The position numbers and the translations under genes are program-made. Below are positions 1 to 12,684 of a stretch of 64,000 bases of DNA, one piece after another. Under the pieces are notes generated by a model. The model had not been told where the DNA came from. It saw only the letters and a program-made list of their open reading frames with translations, and searched no databases. How positions within the stretch are numbered: the stretch's first letter is position 1; every line of letters begins with the position of its first letter. The DNA is from Piper betle (lineage: Eukaryota > Streptophyta > Magnoliopsida > Piperales > Piperaceae): contig JAURVB010014516.1 of NCBI GenBank assembly GCA_033002965.1, positions 62,001 to 126,000 of the forward strand, read 5' to 3'.

Positions 1-371
1 ACATACGTCAATCCTTGCACGTAAAGGAAATCTCTCATTACGAGGATGAGCTAGTGACATATTGAAGCTAAAAACTAGCATCCAAATGTGCGCATGGAAA
101 CCTTCAATTCAAGAAACTACTGAATGACTTCTGCACAGACGATTTAGCAAAACAGAAAAACAAACAACAAAATTCAGATACCAATGTTTTCCACCAAACA
201 AAAATGAGAGCTTTCATAGTTCATAAATCATCTGTATAATCAAAACTACAGTTCTGTAATTTCTTGCATAATATCCCCTTGTTCTGAGACATCGTTGATG
301 TCATATTTGCTCGTAAATGTCAGGATTGAAAGATTAAATCGATAGAAAGAGAACGAGGGCACGGGGATCAC

Positions 372-470
372 CTGCAATCGGCGGAGAAGACGGCGGCGGA
401 GACGGCGGCGGAGATAGGAAAACCCTAGAGAGGTGCTTGGGTGGGTTTAATTGGTGGACTGCGAGTCCCA
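372..470 (-). other. Probable 5' UTR exon of a minus-strand gene leaving the window
   Basis: Read on the minus strand this is a GC- and CT-rich leader with repeated TCTCCGCCGCCG units. It starts after a common plant leader motif (CTAGGGTTTTCC) and ends at a good splice donor (GCAG followed by GTGATC, with the intron beginning at 371). A TATA-like string lies about 50 bp upstream on the minus strand, near 510-520. No convincing coding sequence is present in 1-370, which would then be intron 1. The gene body lies to the left of the window, so its identity is unknown. Basis: sequence composition and the splice site only. Confidence 0.35.
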
Positions 471-540
471 ATGGGCCTAGCTTATTCGGGACAAGCCCAC
501 TAAGCGGGGAATAGATATAGTAAGCCCACACCTTTGGGTG

Positions 541-1340
541 CTGAAATTTAGGGCGATTTATTTATCTTAAGCTTCGTTTAATTTGACGTTCGACTCGATA
601 AAACTTGTTATACGTTTTGTATACAAGTCTATTTCAATTTCAATCAAAATAGAGCCAGTATTTTCTGTCTTCTTGATTCAACTATCTTCAAATCAATATA
701 TTTGTTTACACAAGGATTTTAAAATTATGATATATGTATATATTTGATCTTTCTAAGAAATTTAACTATAAAAATATAGAATGTTATCTAATAGTAACGT
801 CTTATCAGTAATAAATTTTATTATATGGTTCTATTATTTTTAAGGAGGATTAGGATGAATTGATAAATAAGGTTAGGCTTTTCGGGCTTGAATTTCAATT
901 AACTCGAATATTAATAAACCAAATTAAAATTTGAAGGCAAACGAGCCAGGTGAGCCACATAAAATTTAACAATTGGCTTGGCCAATAAATAACTCTGTTA
1001 CTATTAGTTACATCGAACATATGTTTTATTCATGAATATTGGTATTTAGATAATAAAGCTATAAATAGTTTGATGTTTTATTTGATGAAAGCTCGTTCAA
1101 ATACAAATCAAGTATACGAAAAAAATACAAATCAATCGAATTCGAAGTCAAATGAAATTCAAATTAGTAATAGACTCTACTCAAATTTAAAATAAACAAG
1201 TCGAACATGAGCCGAACAAAATTGAACTCGTTCAATAGAAACTTTTAATATTTGTTTTTGAATTAAACTTCAACTTAAGTCAATTCAAATTAACACAAAC
1301 AATGTCCGAAGTCGGTTCGCCGGTATCAACCATCCAAGCC
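541..1340. other. AT-rich spacer with degenerate dispersed repeat
   Basis: There is no gene here. The stretch contains many variants of the words CTCGTTCAAAT, TCGAATTCGAA and ACTCGA, resembling the ACTCGAGTTCGAGC-type dispersed plant repeat seen more clearly at 24.6-25.15 kb. It abuts the TIM50 promoter. Confidence 0.4.
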
Positions 1341-1478
1341 ATTTGTCCGGACCCGACCCGTTAACCGCCCAACACCACCTTCTTCTCCACCGAGCCAGAG
1401 CCCTCCAACAAAACCCCGCCAAAACCCTAACAACCCGCCGTCTCTACCCGCCGGCGACCGGAACCCTAACCCTAGTCC

Positions 1479-4400
1479 ATGTCGCCGCTCCTCCGCCCTC
1501 GCCTCCTCCTCTGCCGCCGCACCGCGGCGTGCGGCGGCGTCTCCCCGGCAGCCGGCCAGCTCCCCAACGCCGCCCCATCCTCCGCGGCGGGGAACGCCAG
1601 TGCCGGACCTCCTCGCTCGGCGTCTTACTCAACGGCGGCTTCCGAAGGCGCGGCCGAAACAGCGTCGGCGGCCGCGAAGGCTCCGGAGAAGCGCTGGAGC
1701 GTACTCTCCGCCGCCGTTTACGGGGTGCTGACCGGAGCAGTTACAGCTGCTGGATATGCGACCTACGGTGAGGAGATCTACTTTTTATGGGTTGCTGGGA
1801 TTATAGGCTTGCAATGTTGGATGGATTCGGGGGATATATGTTGGGAATAGATCATTTTGGTGTCACATAGCCATACAAGGAAATTTGTATGTTGATACAA
1901 GTATGTAATTACATTGTTATTAACATGTAGGTGAGCTGTTCAATTTTAGAAGAAAGTTTGATTCTTTGTCGATTTAATGAAAAAATATTTAATTTTTTGA
2001 GAAGTTGCTGTCGATGTTGGGAATCTTCCGATGTCATTATAATATTTCTGATATACAATGTGTAAATTTTAGGTGGTCTAACTAATTGTCCCAAAAGTTC
2101 GAGCCCTTAGAAAAGGGAGTCACTAAATATTTACTTTAACACTGCCCTCACATGCAAGCAGATTTTTAAGGAAATATTGATTTAGGAAATGTGTATGCTC
2201 ATACTAAGTATTTGATTACATTGTTACTAACATGTAGGTGAGCTGTTCAATTTTAAAAGGAAGTTTGATTCTTTGTTGATTTAATGAAAAAATGTTTAAT
2301 TTTTTGAGAAGTTAATGTTGATTTTGGGAATCTTCTGATGTCATTATAATATTTCTGATTTACGACTGATCTATTTACAATATATGAATAATCCATTTTG
2401 CCATTTTCACCCATGGTATTTGCAAGGATTGAACTTCTGAGAGTGCATGCATTTCGTTGTCGTGTAGAATGGATGAACCAGTTTTTGAGATGCATAACTT
2501 TCTTAGTGATTGATAAGTGGATACTCCTTTAGCAGAGTGTATGCTTTCTATAGGTAGTTCTTGGGGATTATTAGCTAATAACTGATTGCTCGTGTGACAT
2601 ATTTGTTTGAAGATCCTTGGTGGCTGTAGTTGTCAGAATACTCGCTCTCACTTGATCGTTTGTTTTATGACCAGCGTACACCTTGGAAGAAGTAGAGCAG
2701 AAGGCAAATTCTTTACACAAGGCTGCAGATTACAAAGCAGGAGATGATGCTTCTGTTATTGATGTAAGTAAAACAATTCAAATTAGTTCTTAATGTTGTG
2801 CGATAAGGTCTATTTTTTGTGTAACCTTCATTTATTTTTGTAAACAGAGACTGGGAGGGCATCTTTATTCGACAGCTGGCGCAGGTATGTGATTTAGGTA
2901 TAATTGTGGAATTCTGATAGCTATTATTCTGTTCTAACTTGTGTGTTCATTAAATTTAGTGATGTTTGACAAAGCCTCTAATGTTTTCCTTTAAAAAAAA
3001 ATGATATAATTAAGTTCTCTGATGGTTTTTTTATTAACAGTAGTAAGCAAGGAGTGGACACACCTCTTGTATTTTCTTTCTGCATTGTTTGCAACTTTTT
3101 TCATTTTCTGTTTACACTATCTTCTCGTTTGAGTTTTACGACAGGTGTGGAATCTTAATGCAAATTATTTTGACACTTGATGTTACATTTAGAGCAATAT
3201 TGTTAGTGTCCTTGTATGTGGATGAGTACTAGGCCCTTGTATATTTGTTTTCTTCTATTTGCTCAGGTCACATCATTTATATAGCAATATTTTTTGCATT
3301 CACTATTACATTTCAGTAGAATTTTCTGCTGTTGAAACACTTAAGCAATTGTGGTTGTATGTTAATATGTTTACGTGGTTCTCTATCATTATGTTTTTTT
3401 GTTATTTGTTTTTTTTAAAACTTTTTTATTTTTATTAGTTGCTGCTAAAAGCATTGACCTTTACACTGATGTTAGAAGGAAAATTGAAGAGCAAGTGAAG
3501 GTATGCAGTATGACATATATAAGCCGAATGTCATATTTTTAGTTTGGAACTGCATTCCCCTGATACTTGTAAGTTTCGACTAATCCTATGTTGCAGGATT
3601 TTACTGATCCATCGTCTGAGAAGCTTCTTCCAGATTTAGCTCCTGAGGACCAACATGTGTTTACTCTTGTCTTAGATCTCAATGAGACGTTGGTTTACTC
3701 TGATTGGAAGGTAAATTATGAGGATTCATAATATATTAAGGACATAATCTTTTGTTGAGTTTTCAAGGGGACAATCATTCTTTTGCTTAGGTGTTTTCAA
3801 AATTGTTAGAAGTTTTCATACTAAAATTATCTCTATTGCAGATTTTCCTTTTTGCCAGCAATATTTACATATTATTCTCCATTGATGACAATATTATATT
3901 TTTCTTCTGGTTGACGATTGTTATATGTTACCATCAAATATTAATAAAAGATGATGTGGGATGAATTTCCCAATTCGGGATTAGGTGGAAGAAGATATTT
4001 GGGATGAAAAATATTGTTTGCTGCATTTAAGGTTTAACTTTAGGACCAGTGTTTGTGAACCACCAGAATATTTAGATCTGGGCCTCATGGAAATGATTTT
4101 GGTTGGTGATAATCAACCAGATTTAGTAAATAGGGGAGCCTGGTGAATAAAGGCTCCTACATGTGCAATGTCTAGGGGGCGTCAGAGAACAAAGGCTATT
4201 GTAGCAGCCTTACTCTGCATTTGCAATGTGCAAGAAGCTGCATTTTCAGATAGTTTTTCACGGAAAATTAAACAAGAAAGGGAGAGCATTTTCATGCTTT
4301 GCCAATTTGTTTCCAGTTTCATATTTGATGAACAAGTGAATTTTTTAATATATAAGACATTTGGTTGTGATAGAAAATTTTATATAAAATTTTGAGAAAA

Positions 4401-7400
4401 TTTTGTGACGAAGGTTTTTTTTGTTATAATTATTAAAAGTGACAGAACTCACAAAATAATGTTTAGCAGTTACAATTATTGGGGTAGTTTTGTTCTAAGC
4501 GTTTGAAAAAAATAAAGACACCAGCCCCCCCCCGTTTTTTTCCCTACTGTTATGTGAAGGATTTTAAAGAGTGCCTCTATCACTTATATTTTACCAACAT
4601 TTTGCCAAGCACGGTTTTTAGTCGTTATTGTTATACTTTTATTTTTTTCCAAGAGAGAGTTTTTTAACAGCACAACTAAACACCACATTAAGCTTTGCCT
4701 TGGGGTCCAAATTGAATATTTATAGGTTGAATTGTATGCAAATATTCCTGACTAGAGCATGAACATGGGGCTCAACTTTGTACACAGGCTGCACATATTT
4801 TCATTTCACTCATAACTTGGATGGTTCGGAATGGCTGAACCTTTTTGTGGAATGGTAGGAATGTTTTTGGTTGGCCTATGACAATGAATGATTAGAAGCT
4901 GAAACGTGTATGGATGAAAAGAAAAAAAACAAATGATAGGTGTTATAGAATTTTAATGGACATTCTAGAATTGTTCTGTCAGCAAGGATGAAAGCTATAA
5001 TTGATCAGTAGATTTTTAGATTTTTATTTTATATATTTATGCAAATTGACAACAATTCTATTTTTCTTGAAGCGCGAAAGAGGTTGGAGAACATTTAAAA
5101 GACCTGGAGTTGAGGCCTTTCTAGAACATCTTGCTCAGTTTTATGAGATTGTTATTTATTCTGATCAGCTTAGCTATGTAAGTCAATTTATCAGATGAAT
5201 GACTATTGTAGTGTATCTTGTAAATTAAATTATCTGTCAATGTGCAAATTACCCATTGAAAGTTTTAACTATCTTATTCACTACCCATACTAATGTTTAC
5301 TTGTATATATTTACATGTATAGTATGTTGATCCTGTGTGTGCAAAGCTGGATCCAAAATGGTACATTCGTCATAGACTGTCAAGAACCGCAACCAGATAT
5401 CTCAATGGGAAGCATTACCGAGTATGCTAAATGAATTCTCCAGAATGACTTTATCCAACATGCTACCACTTTAATGTTTATTCCTAACATTTGCGAATTT
5501 ACATTTTGTTTCTTGATTAGCAGTTTTATCTGGCATTAAGAGAGTGTTTAGGATCAGGTTTTATGATGCAAACTAATGCAAGATAACTAGAGTAATAGGT
5601 TCACACAGATTCCTCTTCTTATAATCCTACAAAATCACAAAGAAGATGAACAAGGAGTAGCACAAAGTGAAGATAGCACACAACAAAGGAAAATTATTCT
5701 TCTATTTAATAATATGATGGATGTGACAAATAATAGCCTACAATGCTTGTATATTTATAGAAGATAAAAGACCCTTTTCTAGTTCTAGGACATACTAAAC
5801 TAAGGCTTAGACTTAAACTAGGAAAACAAGACTTAATCCTCTAATAGGAAAGAACTAAACAAGACTCCAACTAAAATAAAAAACTTCCTAAAAAAAACTC
5901 CTAAAAATTTGAAACGACTTCTAACGTGACTAGAAACTATCCAACTAGATACTTTTAATATAACTAGGAAACATGAAATATACTAAAAGGCAACAGAATA
6001 CTAAATACCACAAAAGTGACATGGACAAAGAAGGGTGGGGGAGAGGTGCAAGCACAAGTAAAACAAGCAAGTTTGCGTGGGAGGGGAGACAAGCAAGTAA
6101 TCATGCATCCCTCCCCTTAGAAGGAACTTGGAACAATAGAGGGCCTTCAAATTGATCTGGCTCTATACCATATAGAAGAAAATGAAAGATAGAGAAAAGT
6201 TTCTGTCCGTCTATTGGTGGTGACCAACACCATATATGTAGAAGATTACATAATTTTCTGATAAGAATTACGTAGATACACAAAATCTCTAAGATTTCAT
6301 GTAACAATCCTATCAACTCATAATAGCCATAACAAACACAACTATTCAGACAACCAAACCATAAAGGCTGCAAATAGATAACAATTAATCTCTACACTCC
6401 CCCTCAAGTTGTAGGTTGTAGATTCATACAACCTGCAACTTGAACATGAACATGATGTAAGATCTTCCAGCAATAAAAAATAATACTTGATCAGTAAGGC
6501 ATCCTTTGGCACTACATAATCTTTTAACAATATCTTTTAACCATTTTCTCCTCAAGCCAAATAACATCTGCATCTCCCCTTAAAGCTGAATTTAGCTTGA
6601 CTGAGAGAGTGTAGAGAAACACAATCCAAGAAGAGGGCTATCAACGATTAAATTTAGAAAGAAAGAAATCCACCAAGGACACAAGTAAACCCTCTCAGGA
6701 AGCAACAAAAACCTTTGAACACTGACAAAGGTCCTATTAAAGAACACAATAAGTCCCCCAGAAGTGATGGGACACAATAATATCCCTCACATGGGAAAAT
6801 AAAAGTGACAACGGGTTACAAACACAAAGTTTAAAAAGGGAAAATGAGGAGGAAATTCACAAGGAAAAACTGGAGTTGCAAACACAAGTTAAAAGGATTA
6901 TGTAGATACACAAAATCTCTAAGATTTTATGTAACAATCCTAACAACTCATAATAGCCATAACAAACACAACTATTCAGACAACCAGCTATACACAAAAT
7001 CATAAAGTCTGTAAATAGGTCATGATTAATCTCTACACTAATAAAAATAGGATTTTATCCATCATCATTCTACGTCTTACATTGTTGGATCTTGTACACA
7101 GATTTCTAGTATGATTGTTGTTGGTAGTTGTGTTTCCATAATTGTGTTTATGGAATTGGTTTGCTCTATGATTCTCTAATTTTCTTTTCAAATGATATAA
7201 GTTAATCTAAATAATTGCTTCTGCTTCAGGATTTATCAAAGCTTAACAGAGACCCTTCACATGTCCTTTACATTAGCGGGCATGCATTGGAGTCCTGCCT
7301 TCAACCTGAGAATTGTGTTCCTATAAAACCTTATAAGCTTGAATCGGATGATACAATACTTTTGGATCTTATCCCATTTCTCGAATGTGAGTTACTTGAT

Positions 7401-8374
7401 GCATATGCTAACACATTCTAAAGGTTCGATTTACAATCTTAAAACAAAAAAAGAATGAAAGCATCATATTTTCTTCTCGTTGGTGTATTCATGACAGTTG
7501 TGGCCCGTGCTAGACCACGGGATATTAGACCTGTCCTTGCATCTTATCAAGGTCGTGACATTGCAACAGAGTTTATTGAGCGGTCCAGAGAACATCAGAG
7601 GTGTGTCTACCTTTATTTGGTCATTGTCTTAAATTTTTTTATTTCAGAGGTAAAGTTTAGAAGTGCTAAGTGTGCCTTATATATGAGATTTTATATATGC
7701 TTTATGATATGACTTTATATTGTGATTACTTTTTTCTCTCTGGTTAAATGGATAATAATGCACATAAATCTGTGGTTACATATTGTTATCTAGTCTAGTT
7801 ATGATTGACATGGACAATTTATGCACAGATGAGTATAAAGCCATCCCATATTCAAACACCTAACACTAGCAGTTGTGTAGAGCATAGGACTAATATATTT
7901 CACAATGCTATTATGCAGCTCTTTAATTAATTCCCCGTCTTGAGAAAATAGAACAGCAGCACACAGTGAGCTAGATGTACTCAATGAGCCAACATGATGA
8001 ATAGTTAGATTTTTATTACTAGTACTGGAGGTCAGGATCAAATTGTCTTCCAAATTCGTTACCAACAATTAGCATGTGAAAAACACGATGTAGCAAAGCC
8101 TTTAAAATTGTTTGTTCTGTCCAAGATGTCTAGCCAAGGAAGGTTTAAATTTGATTGCCAAACATTCTTCATGAAAAGGAAAAAAATTAATTGGTAATTT
8201 GTGAAATTTAGACTACAAACATAACAAGTTTGATTTTTAATTTTCGAGAAGAAAGTCTACACTTCTTCTGTTATGCCTTGATCTTGCTCAGCGGGCTATT
8301 GACTTCGTGTTGCTTCTCTGTATTTCAGGAAAATGCAAGATCAAAGGCAACATGGCCCTTTCTGGCGTCGGTGA
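1479..8374 (+). CDS. TIM50: TIM50, mitochondrial inner-membrane import receptor subunit
   Basis: Ten coding exons: 1479-1767, 2675-2763, 2848-2884, 3439-3500, 3597-3710, 5073-5177, 5323-5421, 7230-7386, 7498-7600 and 8329-8374. All junctions are GT..AG and the phases join to 1101 nt, or 366 aa. The first ~50 residues are Arg/Ala/Ser-rich without acids, as in a mitochondrial presequence. A single membrane span follows at about 75-95. The FCP1/NIF-type phosphatase-like domain begins near residue 180 with DLNET, where the second catalytic Asp of DxDxT is Asn, as is usual in plant TIM50. Downstream come [29 protein letters not shown] and [15 protein letters not shown], and the C-terminus HGPFWRR ends like Arabidopsis TIM50. 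TIM50 guides presequence proteins from TOM to TIM23 in the intermembrane space. The start is the first ATG, preceded by a CT-rich leader. The frame is clean throughout. Intron 7 carries a retroelement remnant. Confidence 0.95.
1878..2362 (+). repeat. Direct duplication inside TIM50 intron 1
   Basis: Two copies of about 150-180 bp, at roughly 1878-2057 and 2171-2364, are offset by 307 bp in the conserved part (1911 versus 2218). They share the string CATGTAGGTGAGCTGTTC, a long T/A-rich core and the tail ATTATAATATTTCTGAT. Similarity is high with scattered substitutions. There is no coding content. Confidence 0.85.
6183..6396 (-). repeat. LTR of the intronic Copia remnant (full copy)
   Basis: About 214 bp, starting TGTAGAG on the minus strand between a polypurine tract and a primer-binding-site-like motif. 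Its 5' ~140 bp is repeated at 6898-7037. Confidence 0.65.
6898..7037 (-). repeat. Truncated second LTR of the intronic Copia remnant
   Basis: A direct copy of the first ~140 bp of the 6183-6396 LTR, with an insertion of about 13 bp. It includes the shared words CACAAAATCTCTAAGATTT and ATAGCCATAACAAACACAAC (plus-strand spelling). Confidence 0.75.
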
Positions 8375-9124
8375 GTGCTGAAAGTGCCATTGTTAGAGGC
8401 TCTAACCGTGCAAGGGACCAAGTAATTTAACCGAAGTCAAAGCCAAAAATTCTGATATTTATATGAACCATTGCCAAAATTTAATTGGCCACACATTATC
8501 CAGTATTTATCCGATGAAACAGATTTTTGTTTGCTTTCAAACGTGTCAGCAGGTGATTGTGATCACAAAATTTTGTCACATTTTTTCTGTAAATACTAGA
8601 CAACAAAGAGTGAGGAGACAATTCCCTGGGAAGCTCGGTTTGTTGGATTATGTTAACTTCTTGCCAAGGGAATTTTATGAGGGAGAATTTAGTCGTGAGA
8701 ACTATGAGATCATCCTTCATTTCCAGTTAAATTCTGAAGCAACTGGCTTAGTCAAGCTCATAATAAATTGCTCTATTGGGTTCTCTTGTTGCAATGCCCG
8801 GGAAGTCCTCTATGGACATGCTATTAGTAGTGCTAGAAATGTTGTTTCTGAGATCATTGTTTCTGATAAACTACTACTCATGATGGTAAGTAATTTGATG
8901 TCGAAATAAGGCAACTACCACCAAAGGAAGCTTACTACTCACCTCAAATGTTCTTGCTTACAAAGATGTTTGGGACACCATGGAATGGAAAAGTTATATA
9001 ATACTTACAGTTGACGCAAAACCTTGCTACTTTAAAGCGATAGTAACTGTAAAAAAAGGTCTAGAAATTGTTTTCAAAGTGGTGTAAATTACAGCGGGCG
9101 AAACACCAGCAGCCAGTGCTGCAC
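8375..9124. other. Convergent 3' UTR / spacer between TIM50 and TMEM230
   Basis: This contains the 3' UTR of TIM50. An open frame of 148 codons runs through 8463-8909, but I recognise no domain in it. It has no supporting splice or paralogue evidence and sits where the TIM50 3' UTR is expected, so it is not called as a gene. Confidence 0.5.
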
Positions 9125-9737
9125 CTAATAGTTGGGGATCGAAGAGAATCGATAACCCTTTGCACCACGCCATGAGTAATAAGCAAGGCGAGTCTCATAG
9201 AAACCTGCAATGGATTAGAACAAACATCATATATTGCATTAGTGCTCGCTGACCGGCACAACTGTATTTGTTTTTTTTTCAAAAAAAAAGTCGAATCAAA
9301 TTGTGATTTTTTCGGACTAAAAATGAAATAGATAATTTTGCATGGACTCACCGTGGTAATGGAAGTTGTACTTCATTTTGTTTGCCTTTTATATAATAAT
9401 AAAAATAAACCGAAGCTCCCTCAAAAACTTTGTGTGCCATTATGAGGTACTTTTAACATACCTGGAAGGAAGGCGAGAAAGCCTAGTGCCAAAAGTCCAT
9501 AAGCCTGAGTTTTTCCCCTCCCATATGGCCGGTTAGAAGGAAGAAGGACAAGAACAGAAGTAGTGATCCCAGGGCAAGTAGAAAGAGAGCAAGGGCAATA
9601 GACTTCCAAGGGATTCTGTCATATGATTTTGGTGAGAATTTAAATCTTGGATCCTCATTGTCCCTGCTTAAATTGTTGGTATCGTACCCCTCTTCGGTTG
9701 ACAAAGCAGTGTATCGAACATTGCGTCGAGATGCCAT
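9125..9737 (-). CDS. TMEM230: TMEM230-family small double-span membrane protein, with one-base frameshift
   Basis: Two coding exons on the minus strand: 9737-9462 and 9204-9125. The start is MASRRNVRYTALSTEE. A conserved KSIALALFLLALGSLLLF span lies at about 45-65, followed by LTGHMGGEK. A second hydrophobic segment, TQAYGLLALGFLAFLPG, is encoded in another frame, and after the intron comes FYETRLAYYSWRGAKGY, ending SSIPNY. This matches the whole family length (about 118-120 aa) only if one base is missing between GGEK and TQAYG. The break falls at the T5 run (minus-strand A5) at 9510-9514. Coding bases total 356, one short of 357. TMEM230 proteins act in endomembrane vesicle trafficking; their plant role is little known. 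The rest is intact, so either an assembly homopolymer error or a recent lesion explains it. Confidence 0.9.
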
Positions 9738-11368
9738 AACTAAAGAGCATGAAAAGTACTGCTTTCAATCACACAGATGCATCAGAAGGGGGACTATTCA
9801 ATCAAAAAGGCGGGTGAATTAACATCAGCAACATCACTAAATATTATGAAGCAAACAAGCTAAATCCAGACCTAAAGCTACGGGGCAAACTACAATTGCC
9901 ACTGCCAACAAGGTTTGCTTATTAACACCCAACGAGCATTGTGTACATCCACTTATACAGCTACCACAAGCCATGAATTAAAATCAATATCCACAGATAG
10001 ATCACCTTATAAACATTCTGAACTAAGCCAAGATCTGGAGTATTACTCCTGAAAAGTGTACACATGACACATATTCATTAAGGTTGATGAGCAATTGTTA
10101 TGGGCAAATTTAGGGAGCACCACCGCAAGAGATGCTCAATTCAGGAATGCTTGTCATTTTTTTAAACTAATTAAGAGAGACTCAAGAATGTAGGTAATAC
10201 AAAAATGGGAACCAAGAAGACATGACTTGCACCAACATCAAAATGCAGCAGGTAAATTCAGATAACCAGTTAAAAGCAAGCATACAGACGTTCTACTTAC
10301 AAACCCAGTTGACAGACATAAAAATGAAATAATTATTATGTACTCTACCAGGAAGGATGTTTGGCAATAGCTCCTTGTAAAAAAAGTTTCCGCTGAAATG
10401 GCCAAAAACCAAATCCAAATGACAAAACACAAATGTGGGCAAAAATAAGCTACATAAATTTGGACGTGGTGGAATCATAATTCCAACAGCAAGCGACTAT
10501 AATTGAACAAGCCATGTCATGCATGTACATTTAAAAAAGTTTAGGTACAATTCGAAACTTCTTTAGGCTAAGCTCCCCTAAGACTAAGACTTATAAAGCT
10601 CTTTCCTTGGAAGCAATTCAGGTTAAGCTCTCCTAAAATTAAGACTTATAATGCTCTTTTCCTTAGAAGCAATTTCGTTATTGCATGGCGATTCTTCAGC
10701 AATTTGACTGCAAACAAGAAGAATGGGAGTCTTTTAAGATTAATTGCTTGTTCTTGACTAAAATTATAGTTTACAGCAAGTGCTGTTGTTAGTCATAGTG
10801 CAGTTGCCCAATTATGCCTGTCGTTTCTGACCTTCTTGATCAAATAATTTTTTTGCCTAGAAAAAATCATTACCGGCTTCATCATCCAGATCAAGACAGT
10901 TTTTTTTTTTTAAAAGTGAATAAAATTAGATCAAACAATCAACCATGCGGCAGCAAACTACAATTAAAGATTAAACCTTGTCGCAATCTCGACATGAAAA
11001 CAGAACAAGCAAAAACCATATTTTCATGTAAACTCAAACAACATGAATTAATAGATGAAATAACAAATGGTTGCTATTCTAGTTACAGCTACCACAGCGA
11101 AGAACGAATTTAAAAAATCAAGCCAACGCCCACCTTCCAAAACCTCATTACAAACACTTTCTGGTAACAATTCTACTATAGATCGTTCGACAACTCGCGA
11201 CTATTTCATCAATCAACTCCCACTCCAACAAGCCCACAACAAAAATCTAAAAAAAGATCAAGTCTTTGACATATTGGAAACTGAGAACTACTACCCGCTG
11301 CTACGACATGGTATAATACGAAGGAATCAGCAAAAGAAAACGAAAAAGCAACCACTGTTAACCCTTAC

Positions 11369-11520
11369 CTCTTCGGAGAAGAAGAAGATGGCTGGGAAGG
11401 AAAGGAAAGCTCTGAACAAGATTGGGGGAGGTGAAGACGAGAAGGATGAGAAGATTCAACGAAGTCGGAGGAGACGTTATACGGGTCTTTGTCGGGTCGG
11501 AGAAGGAGATTGGGTCCACT
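11369..11520 (-). other. Likely 5' UTR exon of the TMEM230 gene
   Basis: On the minus strand this is a CT-rich leader ending in CTTCTCCGAAGAG followed by GTAAGGGTT, a strong donor (exon edge at 11369). The matching acceptor would be GAAAGCAG shortly upstream of the ATG, near 9755-9765. This gives a ~1.6 kb leader intron. The intron itself shows only AT-rich sequence. Confidence 0.5.
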
Positions 11521-11529
11521 TGTACAAAA

Positions 11530-12679
11530 TTTTGTGCCCATTTAATAAAAAGGCGAGACGGTCCCATAATGTTAATTATCTTATTGTATCGTAATTCCCA
11601 ATTTTAACAATTATTGTAAAGCCTAAACTTTATATCAAGATTTTACCGTTTGTTGTCTTGAGTATGGATCGAGATAGCCGTATATGTATATTATCGAAGT
11701 TGGGTATGTCCGATATATACCAGAATACGAATTATCAATATATATTCAAGGTATACAGGCTCTTGCTTCTGTTAACCCGAAGATTTTAGGGCTAGATTTA
11801 GGTTGTCTCAGTGTTTAGTATCTATTTGGGCTTCTTTAAAGTACCTCGTTTACATGTATTTTAGGAATTTTGGCCTTATGGGCTCAATTTGATTTAAGTT
11901 TTAGATCATCACTATTTGAGGTTAAGGTTGTTGCCTCTGATTTATGTCCGTAGAGTCTCCGTGTAGGCTTTCAAGTTCACCTCACATTGCCTTCAAGCCT
12001 ACTTATATGATCCCCTTCTCAATCCCATATTTAGTTTTTATCGAATTTTCAGTGAGGAGAGAGTTGTGGACTGGACCTTGTATATGCAAGTCGCAACAGG
12101 CTTTGAATTAATGAGATGGTTGTTCTCATTCTTGATGGATTGTGACATCTCTACAACTTGAGCTTCTTTTAAACCCAGAAATATGTGGAGTAGACGAATA
12201 TTGTTGTGCATAGTGCATGTCTAGACTTGTAGTATAGATGGTGTTGAAGGCACTTGTTTGAGCATACTCAGCCTTGTGCTCTTGGCCAAGAGTTGTATAG
12301 AGGTTTTGAAAAGACTTTAAAATATATAATTTTCCAGAAGGAACCAATTATTCCAAGGCCAATTATTGCAAGAGATTGCCAAGGTTCAATTATTGCCGAG
12401 AGAGATATTTGCTGACAGTAGTACAACACCAATGTAGTTGAATGCTATATAATCTGGATGCTTGATGAGCCCTTTAATATATACTCTGTGAGTATATTTA
12501 TAGAGATATATATATATATAGATTTCCCTTCATCGTGATAATCAAATTTTACTTGTCAATTTATATTAACTATTTTTTAGGCTCAGTGACACTCGTTATT
12601 AACGTTTTTCTTATTATATATATATATATATATAAGTCTTGTGTTCATATTTGTTGGATCGGCTTTGGTAAAAGGATAA
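11530..12679. other. Spacer without recognisable gene
   Basis: AT-rich sequence with short (TA)n runs near 12505-12520 and 12616-12635. I see no coding segment. Confidence 0.5.
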
Positions 12680-12684
12680 ATAAT

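Larger units (their letters stand above)
5550..7037 (-). mobile_element. Copia-type LTR retroelement remnant in TIM50 intron 7
   Basis: On the minus strand there is an LTR at about 6396-6183 beginning TGTAGAGATTAAT. Just upstream of it is a polypurine tract (GAGGGGGAG, 6397-6403 region), the typical 3' end of Copia internal sequence. Immediately after the LTR is a primer-binding-site-like TGGTATAGAGCC (6159-6170), close to the usual TGGTATCAGAGC for initiator Met-tRNA. A second, truncated LTR copy lies at 7037-6898, beginning with the same TGTAGAGATTAAT. The order LTR, internal end with polypurine tract, LTR, primer site and internal start implies a tandem or recombined element. No gag or pol survives. 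The left boundary is approximate. The element lies antisense to TIM50 and within an intron, so the host exons are unaffected. Confidence 0.7.

Noticed and set aside
1343..1771. 142-codon open frame overlapping TIM50 exon 1
   Set aside because: It is an out-of-register shadow in GC-rich sequence. The 1479 frame has the conserved TIM50 continuation.
8463..8909. 148-codon open frame downstream of TIM50
   Set aside because: No domain, no splice support, and it sits in the expected 3' UTR.
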